Source: CAZFDT01 sp964518335 (GTDB lineage: Bacteria; Planctomycetota; Phycisphaerae; Phycisphaerales; Phycisphaeraceae). Taken from it: DNA of 64,000 bases. Both the position numbers and the translations under genes were made by a program. This document shows, piece after piece, positions 45,001-52,391 of this stretch. Every line of letters starts with the position of its first letter. The stretch's first letter is position 1. The stretch is taken from NCBI GenBank assembly GCA_964518335.1, contig CAZFDT010000007.1, forward strand, positions 1 through 64,000. Direction: 5' to 3'. Under the pieces are notes generated by a model. It saw nothing but the letters and a program-made list of their open reading frames with translations, did not search any database and was not told the origin of the DNA.

Positions 45001-46517
45001 ACACGTCGAGCCATGTCGTCGCCGACGTGCCGACCTTCGCGGTGGTCGGCCACCCGAACAAGGGCAAGAGCAGCATTGTCGCCACGCTGGCGCAGGACGA
45101 CACTGTCGCTATCGCCGCCCTGCCGGGCACGACCACGCGATGCCACGCCTATCCCATGCGCATCGACGGCGCCGTGCAGTATGTGCTGATCGATACGCCG
45201 GGCTTTCAGCGTGCCCGCACCGCGCTGGCGTGGATGCGGCAGCGCGAAACCTCCGCGGCCGAGCACAGCGCCATCGTCGAGGCGTTCGTGCGCGAGCATC
45301 AGCGGCGCGGCCAATTCCCCGACGAGTGCGAGCTGCTCACCCCACTGCTGCAGGGCGCGGGCATCCTCTACGTGGTGGACGGCTCGGTCCCCTACGGCCC
45401 CGAGTACGAGGCCGAGATGGAAATCCTCCGCTGGACCGGCCGGCCCAGCCTGGCGCTGATCAACCCGATCGGCGGCGAGTCGCACGTGGCGGCGTGGGAG
45501 GCGGCGCTGCACCAGTATTTCAAGGTCGTCCGTGTTTTTAACGCCGTGACCGCTGAGTTCGACAAGCGCGTCGAGCTGCTGCGGGCGTTCGGGCAGTTGC
45601 GCGACGCCTGGCGCCACCCGCTGCAGCGCGCGGTGGATGCCCTGGTGGATGACCGCCGCCGTCGTCACCGCCAGGCCACGCGCGCCATCGCCCAGATGCT
45701 CGCCGACATGATGAATCTGACCGCCGCACGTCCGATCGATCCCGACGACGACCCGGCGACGTTCAAGCGCGAACTGGAGCAGCGGTACCTCGACGCGCTG
45801 CGTCGTCGCGAGCGCGACGGCCGCGAGACGGTCGAGCGTGTGTACGACCATCATCGACTCCAGCGTCAGGAGCGTGACGTGACAGTCGAGGAAGGCGACC
45901 TGTTCGCCGTGGAGCAGTGGCGCCTGTTCGGGCTCAGCCGCACGCGGCTGGCGATGCTCGGCGCCGCCGGCGGCGCGGCGACGGGCGCGGGCATCGACGC
46001 GATGGTTGGTGGGCATTCGTTCATGGCCGGCGCGGTCATCGGCACGGTCGCCGGCGCCGTGTCGGCCGTCGTTGGCGGGCCCCGCATCGCGCGCGTGAGG
46101 CCCAACGCCATGCTCGATCGGCTGCCGGGCGGGCGGTGGCTGGCCAGCGCCGCGGGATTGAACCGCCCTGTCGGCGGGCGCGAGTTGCGCGTCGGCCCCA
46201 GTCGCAACGTCAACTTCGCCTATGTCGTGCTCGGCCGGGCCATGCACCATCTCGACCGCATTGCGCGTCGCACGCACGCCGACCGTGGTGCACTGCAGCT
46301 CGACGACGCCGACCGCCTCCGCTGGCACGAACATCTTGCCCCCGGCGACCAGGCCGGCTTACGTAAGCTCGTGTTGCGCTTGACCCGAGGCGACGCAGAC
46401 GCCGCCAGCGAATTGGCCCAACTTCTGGCCGATCACACTGTCCGTTCCGACGCTGGAACGCTTCCCCAGGCCACCGGGTCAAGTGTCCTCATTTCTCCGG
46501 CCGATCAGCCGATATAA
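44994..46517 (+). CDS. DUF3482 GTPase, partner of DUF2868
   Basis: A 507-residue Era/EngA-like GTPase. The P-loop GHPNKGKS is at 19-26, the switch-I threonine lies in PGTTTR (44-49), and the G3 motif DTPG is at 67-70. At the G4 position I read LINPIG rather than NKxD, so nucleotide specificity is not assured. The DUF3482 C-terminal part has charged helices followed by a glycine-rich hydrophobic hairpin (LGAAGGAATGAGID to IGTVAGAVSAVVGG, about 320-362), probably membrane-inserting. It overlaps DUF2868 by 7 bases. Confidence 0.82.
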   Translation: MLNTSSHVVADVPTFAVVGHPNKGKSSIVATLAQDDTVAIAALPGTTTRCHAYPMRIDGAVQYVLIDTPGFQRARTALAWMRQRETSAAEHSAIVEAFVREHQRRGQFPDECELLTPLLQGAGILYVVDGSVPYGPEYEAEMEILRWTGRPSLALINPIGGESHVAAWEAALHQYFKVVRVFNAVTAEFDKRVELLRAFGQLRDAWRHPLQRAVDALVDDRRRRHRQATRAIAQMLADMMNLTAARPIDPDDDPATFKRELEQRYLDALRRRERDGRETVERVYDHHRLQRQERDVTVEEGDLFAVEQWRLFGLSRTRLAMLGAAGGAATGAGIDAMVGGHSFMAGAVIGTVAGAVSAVVGGPRIARVRPNAMLDRLPGGRWLASAAGLNRPVGGRELRVGPSRNVNFAYVVLGRAMHHLDRIARRTHADRGALQLDDADRLRWHEHLAPGDQAGLRKLVLRLTRGDADAASELAQLLADHTVRSDAGTLPQATGSSVLISPADQPI

Positions 46518-46720
46518 CCGCTACCGCCGTTACACGCCTACGTCGCGTCGGGCGATTGTGGTCGAGGAGTCGCGTTGCGACTTGACAGCCACCAAGACCG
46601 TTGTAAGCTGGTCGTGTTCACGATAGAGTATGCACGCCGAACAGAACTTGAGGCGCGTGCAGCGTCCGGAGTGAGCGGGAGAATTCGTGAACCGGTTGGG
46701 CCCGGAGGTGCTGTTCGGAC
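46518..46720. other. intergenic with weak promoter-like elements
   Basis: A short inverted repeat AGTCGC-GTT-GCGACT lies at 46568-46582. TTGTAA (46601-46606) and TAGAGT (46624-46629) are 17 bases apart and could be a weak sigma-70 promoter for the LamG-like gene at 46721, leaving a leader of about 85 bases. Neither element is strong enough to call separately. Confidence 0.3.
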
Positions 46721-47575
46721 ATGCTTCATCGCTTCATCTCAGCCGTGTGCGCCTCGCTGGTGCTCAGCGTCGCCGCTCATGCTCACTCCGAGTACGAGCA
46801 GGTCGTTGAGCTGCTCAATCCCATTCACTGGTGGCGATTCAGCGACATCGTCACGCCGCCGACGAGCACCGTTGACGACGAAGTAGGCGGCCTCCATGGG
46901 GTCTGGCACAACGGGCCCATCCTCGTCGATGGCCTGTGCGATCCCGATGATCCGGCCGCCCAGTTCTGGAACGCCCAGGGACCCACGTGGGGCATTTTCG
47001 ACCACAGCCCCACGCTGCAGTTGGCCGAAGGAACCATCTCCTTCTGCATGATCGACACCACCAAGATCCTCGAAGCCGCCATTTTCTCCAAGGACGCCAA
47101 CGGCTTTGGCGGGGGCGGCCACCTCACCATCGGCACTCTGCCGGGCGCCAACATCACCACCGGCAGCCTTTATGCACGCCTCCAGTCCGATTCCGCCAGC
47201 CACCTGGTGACCACCGAGCCCATCGACATCAACGTCCTCTACCACGTCACCTTCTCCTTCGGACCCCAGGGCATGAAGCTCTACATCGACGGCAACCTCG
47301 TCGATGAAAATCCCTACAGCGGCGGGATGCTCGCCAACCTCGAACCCTTCGTCCTGGGCGCCTCCACCGCCTACAGCGGGCAACTGTCCGCCGATCCGCT
47401 GCGGCATTACTGGTCGGGCATTCTCGACGAGGTGCTCATCTTCGATTACGCCCTCACGCCCGAGCAGGTGGTCACGCTGTATCAGCAGCGCCTACCGCAA
47501 ATCCCCGAGCCTGCCGGCCTGTCGCTGCTGGCCTTCGCAACCGTCTTGCTCGCGCGACGACGACGGCGGGGATAA
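46721..47575 (+). CDS. LamG-like protein with PEP-CTERM signal
   Basis: A 284-residue exported protein with a signal peptide at about 4-20 (AAHA-H junction). A concanavalin-like LamG domain covers about 30-250, opening LNPIHWWRFSD and closing with WSGILDEVLIFDYALTPEQV, a very typical LamG end. The C-terminus IPEPAGLSLLAFATVLLARRRRRG is a PEP-CTERM sorting signal: motif, hydrophobic helix, then an Arg cluster. It should be secreted and anchored by an exosortase encoded elsewhere. The domain often binds sugars or acts as a structural module; no catalytic residues are apparent. Confidence 0.88.
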   Translation: MLHRFISAVCASLVLSVAAHAHSEYEQVVELLNPIHWWRFSDIVTPPTSTVDDEVGGLHGVWHNGPILVDGLCDPDDPAAQFWNAQGPTWGIFDHSPTLQLAEGTISFCMIDTTKILEAAIFSKDANGFGGGGHLTIGTLPGANITTGSLYARLQSDSASHLVTTEPIDINVLYHVTFSFGPQGMKLYIDGNLVDENPYSGGMLANLEPFVLGASTAYSGQLSADPLRHYWSGILDEVLIFDYALTPEQVVTLYQQRLPQIPEPAGLSLLAFATVLLARRRRRG

Positions 47576-47663
47576 TCGCCAACAGCCAGTCCACAACGAC
47601 GACGCCACGACACAACTCGGCGGCAGGTTGGCCGCCGGCTGTTGAATCGTGCGCTCGTCCATA

Positions 47664-48365
47664 TCACTTCAGCTCGACCGACCAGTACGCGTGGTCGAGG
47701 AACGCTCGCCACGAAGCATACTTGTCGCTGCCCAGGCGAAGGCTGACGATGGGGTTGCGCTTGGGCTGCACGGGCTTGCGCACCAGGTGCATGTGCGCCT
47801 GGTGTGGCGTGCGGCCGCCCTTGCGGGCATTGCACCGCGTGCAGGCGCACACCAGGTTTTCCCACGAGCTCTGGCCGCCCTGGCTCCGCGGCGTCACGTG
47901 GTCCAGCGATAGCTCGTTGGTCGGGAAATGGTGCCCGCAATACTGGCACACGTTCTTGTCCCGCGCGAAGATGTTCCGCCGGTTGAGCTTCACGTCCTGA
48001 CGCGGCAGGCGGTCGTAGCCCAGCAGGCGGATGATCTTGGGCACGGCGATTTCCATCCGCACCGTCCGGACCCAGTCGTACTGGTGGGCCTCGGCGAAGT
48101 TCTCCCGGATCGTCGAGACCTCCGCCCAGCTTTCAAAGTCGTGGGCGGTGTACGACCCGTCGCCGACGTGGATCACCTCGGCGAGGTCGCGCACCAGCAG
48201 CGAGAACGCCCGCCGTGCATCGACGACACGGATCGCCATCCACAGCTTGTTGAGCACAAGGACGTGGGCGTTGAGGTTGTACGTGCTGCCGGGATGGGGG
48301 AGGGCGGCCGTCGCGGCGATGGACATACTTCCTGCAAACATACTTCCGGGAGCTGGGACAGTCAT
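47664..48365 (-). CDS. HNH endonuclease domain protein
   Basis: A 233-residue protein. Residues about 40-130 form a domain common in bacterial stand-alone HNH proteins (VLVLNKLWMAIRVVDARRAF). The HNH zinc/catalytic part follows: CQYCG near 141-145, LSLDHVTPRSQGG, ENLVCACTRCNARKGG. These stand-alone proteins are widespread in cyanobacteria and planctomycetes and have no established role; no restriction methylase or mobile element is next to it. A start at 48365 is used; ATG codons at 48332 and 48323 would also keep the conserved region. Confidence 0.82.
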   Translation of the reverse strand: MTVPAPGSMFAGSMSIAATAALPHPGSTYNLNAHVLVLNKLWMAIRVVDARRAFSLLVRDLAEVIHVGDGSYTAHDFESWAEVSTIRENFAEAHQYDWVRTVRMEIAVPKIIRLLGYDRLPRQDVKLNRRNIFARDKNVCQYCGHHFPTNELSLDHVTPRSQGGQSSWENLVCACTRCNARKGGRTPHQAHMHLVRKPVQPKRNPIVSLRLGSDKYASWRAFLDHAYWSVELK

Positions 48366-48830
48366 AGATCACCCATGCGGGTCGACCCAGCCGGTCTCAG
48401 CCGGCGGCGCCGACTCGAATGCCAACGCGACGAATCCTAGCCGCCACGCTTCCGATTGCAAAGCGAAAAATGCGCAAGCCCCGGTCCCCGGTCCCCCGGT
48501 TCCCCGGTTCCCCGGCCCGCCATAAGTCCGCGGCACCCGAGCATCCGCACTTCATCCGCACCATCCGCCGGTGGCTATAGCCTGCGATGGCTCCACCATG
48601 GCCCCATATCCTCGTGCTCGTCCCGCCTGCGTCGTGCGAGCAACGCCGGCGAGGTCCACTTGCCAAAGAGCGGTCGGCGCGGGCCGGTCGGCGCGTTCCG
48701 ATCAAATACCGTACATTCTACCGCGCGGCCCCGCCGAATCAACCCCCCGCCGACGCGCGACGCGACCGGCGCCGCCAACGCCGCTTTGCCTCGCTTTACA
48801 CGCACTCGACCCGTGGACTATCCTTGCGGC
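48366..48830. other. long intergenic region, no gene seen
   Basis: About 465 bases between the divergent HNH and YggS genes. The only structure I see is the C-rich tandem repeat at 48479-48521, described separately. Open frames here are arginine- and proline-rich and not convincing. Promoters for both flanking genes presumably lie here, but I cannot pick them out. Confidence 0.4.
48479..48521 (-). repeat. C-rich short tandem repeat, G-quadruplex motif on minus strand
   Basis: The unit CCCCGGT(T) repeats about five times with periods of 7-9 bases, then ends in CCCGCC. Read on the minus strand this gives six G-runs of 3-5 separated by loops of 2-4 bases, an intramolecular G-quadruplex pattern. 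It lies about 115 bases upstream of the HNH gene start in the sense strand of that gene. Confidence 0.6.
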
Positions 48831-49658
48831 ATGGCGACCCCACGGACGGCTACCCCCGGCAGATCGCAGGCACTCCCCCCCGGCAGCCCGCCCCCGCCCC
48901 TGCGCGACGCGTATCGCCGGGTCTGCGACACCATCGCCGACGCCGCCATTCGTGCGGGGCGAAGGCCCGCCGACGTCATCGTGGTCGCCGTCACCAAGAA
49001 CGCCTCGCCCGACCAGATTCGCCAGCTCGTGGAGATGGGCCACGGCGATCTGGGGGAAAACCGCGTGCAGCAGTTGCAGCAGCGCGTCCCCCAGCTCAAC
49101 GAGTTTCTGTCCCGCAAGAAGACCCTGGCCGGCGCCGTGCCCAAGCAGCACGAGCTCACCGCCGACAAGGTGCGCTGGCACATGGTCGGCCACCTGCAGC
49201 GCAACAAGGTCAAGGCCGTCGTCCCCCTCGTTCAGCTCATTCACAGCGTCGATAGTCTGCGCCTGGCCGAGGAGCTTCACGCCTACGGCGCCCGCACGGA
49301 TCGCGTCATCGACGTGCTCGTCCAGGTCAATGCCAGCGGCGAAGCGAGCAAGACCGGCATCGCGCCCCCCGCGGTGCTGCACCTGGCCGAGCAGATCGAC
49401 ACCATGATTCACCTGCGCATGCGCGGCCTCATGACCATGGCCCCCTACAGCGACAACCCCGAAGACGCGCGACCCACCTTCGCCCGCACCGCCGAGCTTT
49501 TCCACGACCTCAAGTCCGCTCGCATCGGCGGCGACGCCTGCACTGTCCTGTCCATGGGCATGAGCGGCGACTATGAAGTCGCCATCAGCGAAGGCGCCAA
49601 TGTCCTGCGCATCGGCCGCGCCTTGTTCGGCGAGACCGAAGAGCCCCCCGCCGACTGA
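48831..49658 (+). CDS. YggS/PROSC-family PLP-binding protein
   Basis: A 275-residue pyridoxal-phosphate homeostasis protein with the alanine-racemase N-terminal barrel. The PLP lysine is Lys56 in VAVTKNAS, followed by GENRVQQL, a HMVGHLQRNK segment that is diagnostic for the family, LVQVNASGEASKTG and a C-terminal SMGMSGDYEVAISEGAN. The first 22 residues are Pro-rich and not conserved. These proteins bind PLP without a known catalytic reaction. ATG 48831 is the start that just precedes the family region; upstream frame extensions are not conserved. It is 36 bases before the endonuclease IV gene. Confidence 0.9.
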   Translation: MATPRTATPGRSQALPPGSPPPPLRDAYRRVCDTIADAAIRAGRRPADVIVVAVTKNASPDQIRQLVEMGHGDLGENRVQQLQQRVPQLNEFLSRKKTLAGAVPKQHELTADKVRWHMVGHLQRNKVKAVVPLVQLIHSVDSLRLAEELHAYGARTDRVIDVLVQVNASGEASKTGIAPPAVLHLAEQIDTMIHLRMRGLMTMAPYSDNPEDARPTFARTAELFHDLKSARIGGDACTVLSMGMSGDYEVAISEGANVLRIGRALFGETEEPPAD

Positions 49659-49694
49659 TCCCCCTTCGCAGCGCGCCGCCTGTATGATGCCGGG

Positions 49695-50657
49695 GTGTTC
49701 GGCTCGCACCTGTCCATCGCCGGCGGCCTGCATCACGCGCTGGAGGAAGCGCGGGGGCTGGGCATGGATTGCGTGCAGGTGTTCACCAAGAACCAGCGGC
49801 AGTGGTCGGGCAAGCCGGTGGACGACGCTGCAGTGGACCTGTGGCGGCGCCACCAGGCCCAGACGGGCATCGGCGTGACCGTGAGCCACGACAGCTACCT
49901 CATCAACCTGGCCAGCCCCAACGCGGAGACCCTGGGCAAGTCGCGCGGGTTGTTCCGCATCGAACTGCTCAACTGCGAAGCCCTGGGCATCCCGTGGCTG
50001 GTGACGCACCCGGGGGCGCACATGGGCGAAGGCGAGGAGGCGGGGCTGGCGGCGGTGGCGGCGTCGCTGGATGCGATTCACGCCGACCTGCCGGGGCTGA
50101 CGACGGTGACGTGCCTGGAAGTGACGGCCGGGCAGGGCACGTCGCTGGGCTGGCGCCTCGACCATCTGCAGCGGATCATCGAGCGCATCAAGCAACCCGA
50201 GCGCCTGGCGGTGTGCCTGGACACGGCCCACCTGCTGGCGGCGGGCTACGACCTCACCGGGGCCGCGGGGATGCGCAGCGTCCTCGACGAGATCGATGCC
50301 ACGGTCGGGCTGGACCGGGTGAAAGTCGTCCACGTCAACGACTCGAAGACGCCGCGGGGCAGCCGGGTGGATCGGCACGCGCACATCGGCCAAGGGCACG
50401 TGGCGATGGCGGCGTTCGTCGAGCTGGTGAATCACCGGCATTTTCGCGGCGTGGCGAAGATTCTCGAGACGCCCAAGGAGGACGCCCCGGACGGCCGGCC
50501 GTGGGACGCGATCAACCTGGCGGCGTTGCGGGGCCTGGTCAAACGTCGCAAACCGGCGCAAAAAAACTTGACGTCGCGACATTCGAGCCGAACAATAGAA
50601 GCAGACAGACGAAACCGGAAAGGAGGTGCGGCGACAAGCAGACGACGGACAACGTGA
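49695..50657 (+). CDS. nfo: endonuclease IV, AP endonuclease
   Basis: A TIM-barrel three-zinc AP endonuclease for base-excision repair, 320 residues with GTG start. Motifs are SHLSIAGGLHHAL (the N-terminal signature), FTKNQRQW, VTHPGAHMGEG, CLDTAHLLAAGYD and HVNDSK...RHAHIGQGH, covering the zinc ligands. The conserved protein ends near residue 282. The last 38 residues are basic and low-complexity, and their DNA also contains a promoter-like sequence and a strong Shine-Dalgarno sequence, so this tail may be non-functional readthrough of a regulatory region. Confidence 0.9.
   Translation: MFGSHLSIAGGLHHALEEARGLGMDCVQVFTKNQRQWSGKPVDDAAVDLWRRHQAQTGIGVTVSHDSYLINLASPNAETLGKSRGLFRIELLNCEALGIPWLVTHPGAHMGEGEEAGLAAVAASLDAIHADLPGLTTVTCLEVTAGQGTSLGWRLDHLQRIIERIKQPERLAVCLDTAHLLAAGYDLTGAAGMRSVLDEIDATVGLDRVKVVHVNDSKTPRGSRVDRHAHIGQGHVAMAAFVELVNHRHFRGVAKILETPKEDAPDGRPWDAINLAALRGLVKRRKPAQKNLTSRHSSRTIEADRRNRKGGAATSRRRTT
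50568..50628 (+). promoter_or_regulatory. candidate promoter and isolated Shine-Dalgarno upstream of upp
   Basis: TTGACG (50568-50573) and AACAAT (50591-50596) are spaced 17 bases apart, a fair sigma-70 match. At 50619-50628 lies AAAGGAGGTG, essentially a perfect anti-16S sequence. The only starts near it are a GTG inside the motif itself (50626) and a GTG 26 bases on (50654), while the upp ATG is 136 bases downstream. It overlaps the 3' end of nfo. A leader peptide of 43 codons (50626-50757) is open but unsupported. Confidence 0.35.
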
Positions 50658-50763
50658 CAGCCGGGCGAGGCGACAGATCGGCAATCGAATTGTTTTCCGC
50701 TATTCTGAAGTACCATCATTCGCGTCTCGCTCGGCTTTTTTCATGCGCACAGACTGACGGGCC

Positions 50764-51411
50764 ATGGCAAAGCGAACGACATCGCAGCTTCGGATCGTCG
50801 AGCACCCGGTGCTGGGTGAGCTGCTCACGGCGGCGCGTCGTCGTGAGACGCCGCCACCGCGGTTCCGCCAGGTGATGGCCCAGATCGGGATGTTGCTGGC
50901 GTACGAGGCCACGCGCGACCTGCGAACGCGGAAGGTGCGGATCGACACGCCGCTGGAAACGATGGACGGGGTGGAGCTGCGCGACGCGGTGACGATCGTG
51001 CCGATCCTGCGTGCGGGGATGGGCCTGGTTGAAGGCATAAGTCGCATCTTCCCGGAAGCGCCGATCGGTCACATCGGGATGTTCCGGGACGAGCGGGCGT
51101 TGCGACCGGTGAGTTACTACGAGAAGCTGCCGCCGACGCTGGGGCAGGGCGTGACGCTGCTGGTGGACCCGATGCTGGCGACCGGTGGCAGCGCGGTGGC
51201 GGGGCTGGAGTTGCTCAAGCAGCGCGGGGCGCGAGACGTGCGGATGGTGTGCGTGCTGGCGTCGCCCGAGGGCGTCAAGAAGCTCGCCAAGGTCCACCCG
51301 ACGACGCCGGTGTTCACCGCTGCACTTGACCGCGAGCTGGACGATCGCGGGTACATCCTGCCGGGCCTGGGCGACGCGGGGGACCGACTCTTCGGCACGG
51401 GCGGCCGCTAG
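50764..51411 (+). CDS. upp: uracil phosphoribosyltransferase
   Basis: Converts uracil and PRPP to UMP, the pyrimidine salvage step. The 215-residue protein has the PRPP loop VTLLVDPMLATGGSA (about 130-144) and the C-terminal uracil-binding YILPGLGDAGDRLFGT. The length is normal. The cytosine deaminase encoded at 2170-2622 would supply uracil to this enzyme. The promoter-like sequence at 50568-50596 may drive it. It converges with aroK. Confidence 0.93.
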   Translation: MAKRTTSQLRIVEHPVLGELLTAARRRETPPPRFRQVMAQIGMLLAYEATRDLRTRKVRIDTPLETMDGVELRDAVTIVPILRAGMGLVEGISRIFPEAPIGHIGMFRDERALRPVSYYEKLPPTLGQGVTLLVDPMLATGGSAVAGLELLKQRGARDVRMVCVLASPEGVKKLAKVHPTTPVFTAALDRELDDRGYILPGLGDAGDRLFGTGGR

Positions 51412-51457
51412 CCGCGGGCGGCACAACACACCTGCCAAGCCGCAAGCGGCGCAAAGC

Positions 51458-51982
51458 TCACAGACACCGCTTGATCAGATGCCGCACCGCGTTCTCGACG
51501 GTGAGGTGGGTCACGTCGAAGACGTGGGTGGCCACGGCGCGATAGACGGGGTCGCGTTGGGCCAGGACGGCGTTGATTTCGTCGAGGCCGCCGCCCAGCG
51601 CGGTGAGGTTCGGACGGGTGGCGGTGGAGTTGGGGTCGGCCTGGACGCGTCGCAGCAGTTCCTGGGGATCGCAGGCGAGATAGATGCGAACGGCGTCGGG
51701 CGCCTGCTCGACGGCGGCGCGGGCGTCGGGCTGCATGAGCGTGCCCCCGCCCAGGGCGATGACCATGTTGGGCATGGCGCAGAGGTCGCGTGTGACCTGG
51801 ATTTCGGCGGCGCGCCAGGCGGGCTCGCCGTGCGTGGCCCAGATGTCGGCGATCGAAGGGTTGTCGAACCGCTTGCACGCCTCGACATCGACGTCGGCAA
51901 ATTCTTTCCAGAGCTGGGCCGCCAGCTTCTTGCCGATCGATGTCTTGCCGCTGCCGCGATACCCGAAGAGGATCACGTTCAT
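51458..51982 (-). CDS. aroK: shikimate kinase
   Basis: Phosphorylates shikimate in aromatic amino acid synthesis. The 174-residue protein has the P-loop GYRGSGKT (7-14), the DVD motif (30-32), an Arg-rich shikimate-binding loop and the Walker-B-like ALGGGT near 95-100. A lid arginine is present in TATRPNL. Length and order of motifs are normal for AroK/AroL. It is divergent from the DUF721 gene 34 bases away. Confidence 0.9.
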   Translation of the reverse strand: MNVILFGYRGSGKTSIGKKLAAQLWKEFADVDVEACKRFDNPSIADIWATHGEPAWRAAEIQVTRDLCAMPNMVIALGGGTLMQPDARAAVEQAPDAVRIYLACDPQELLRRVQADPNSTATRPNLTALGGGLDEINAVLAQRDPVYRAVATHVFDVTHLTVENAVRHLIKRCL

Positions 51983-52016
51983 GGGCGGTGATTGTAGCGG
52001 GGGCTAAGATAGCCAC

Positions 52017-52391
52017 ATGCTCACGCCCCGGTCAGCGAGTCAGCGATTGGCGCGGCTGCAGGCGCATCGCAATCGCCCCGAGCGCGACACGTCGCTGCAC
52101 TTCATCGCCGAGCAGTTCAAGCGCGAGGTGGAGCGGCCCTACAGACAGCTCGCGTCGATCGGCGCGGTGTGGCGGCGCCTCGTCCCGCCCGACCTGCTCG
52201 AACACACACGCCTCGACGGCCTGACCCGTGGCACACTGCGCGTCACGGTGGACAGCAGCTCCCGGCTCTACGAACTCGACCAACTCCTGCGCAGCGGCCT
52301 GCACACCCAGATCATCCGCGAACACACGGGCCCGGCCTTCCGCAAGATCAAACTCGTGGTCGGGGCGATCACAGACCCCAAAGCAGACTGA
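52017..52391 (+). CDS. DUF721 protein, DciA-like
   Basis: A 124-residue protein with the DUF721 core: WRRLVPPDLLEHTRLDGLTRGTLRVTVDSS and a following LYELDQLLRSGLHTQI segment. DUF721/DciA proteins load the replicative helicase DnaB in bacteria lacking DnaC, so a replication-initiation role is reasonable. The N-terminal 35 residues are basic. The 3' end overlaps the convergent transporter gene by 23 bases (52369-52391), which is unusual but both stops are clear. Confidence 0.82.
   Translation: MLTPRSASQRLARLQAHRNRPERDTSLHFIAEQFKREVERPYRQLASIGAVWRRLVPPDLLEHTRLDGLTRGTLRVTVDSSSRLYELDQLLRSGLHTQIIREHTGPAFRKIKLVVGAITDPKAD

Noticed and set aside
46568..46582. AGTCGC-GTT-GCGACT as an operator or terminator
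   Set aside because: Six-base arms in GC-rich DNA are expected by chance, and there is no T tract or second copy.
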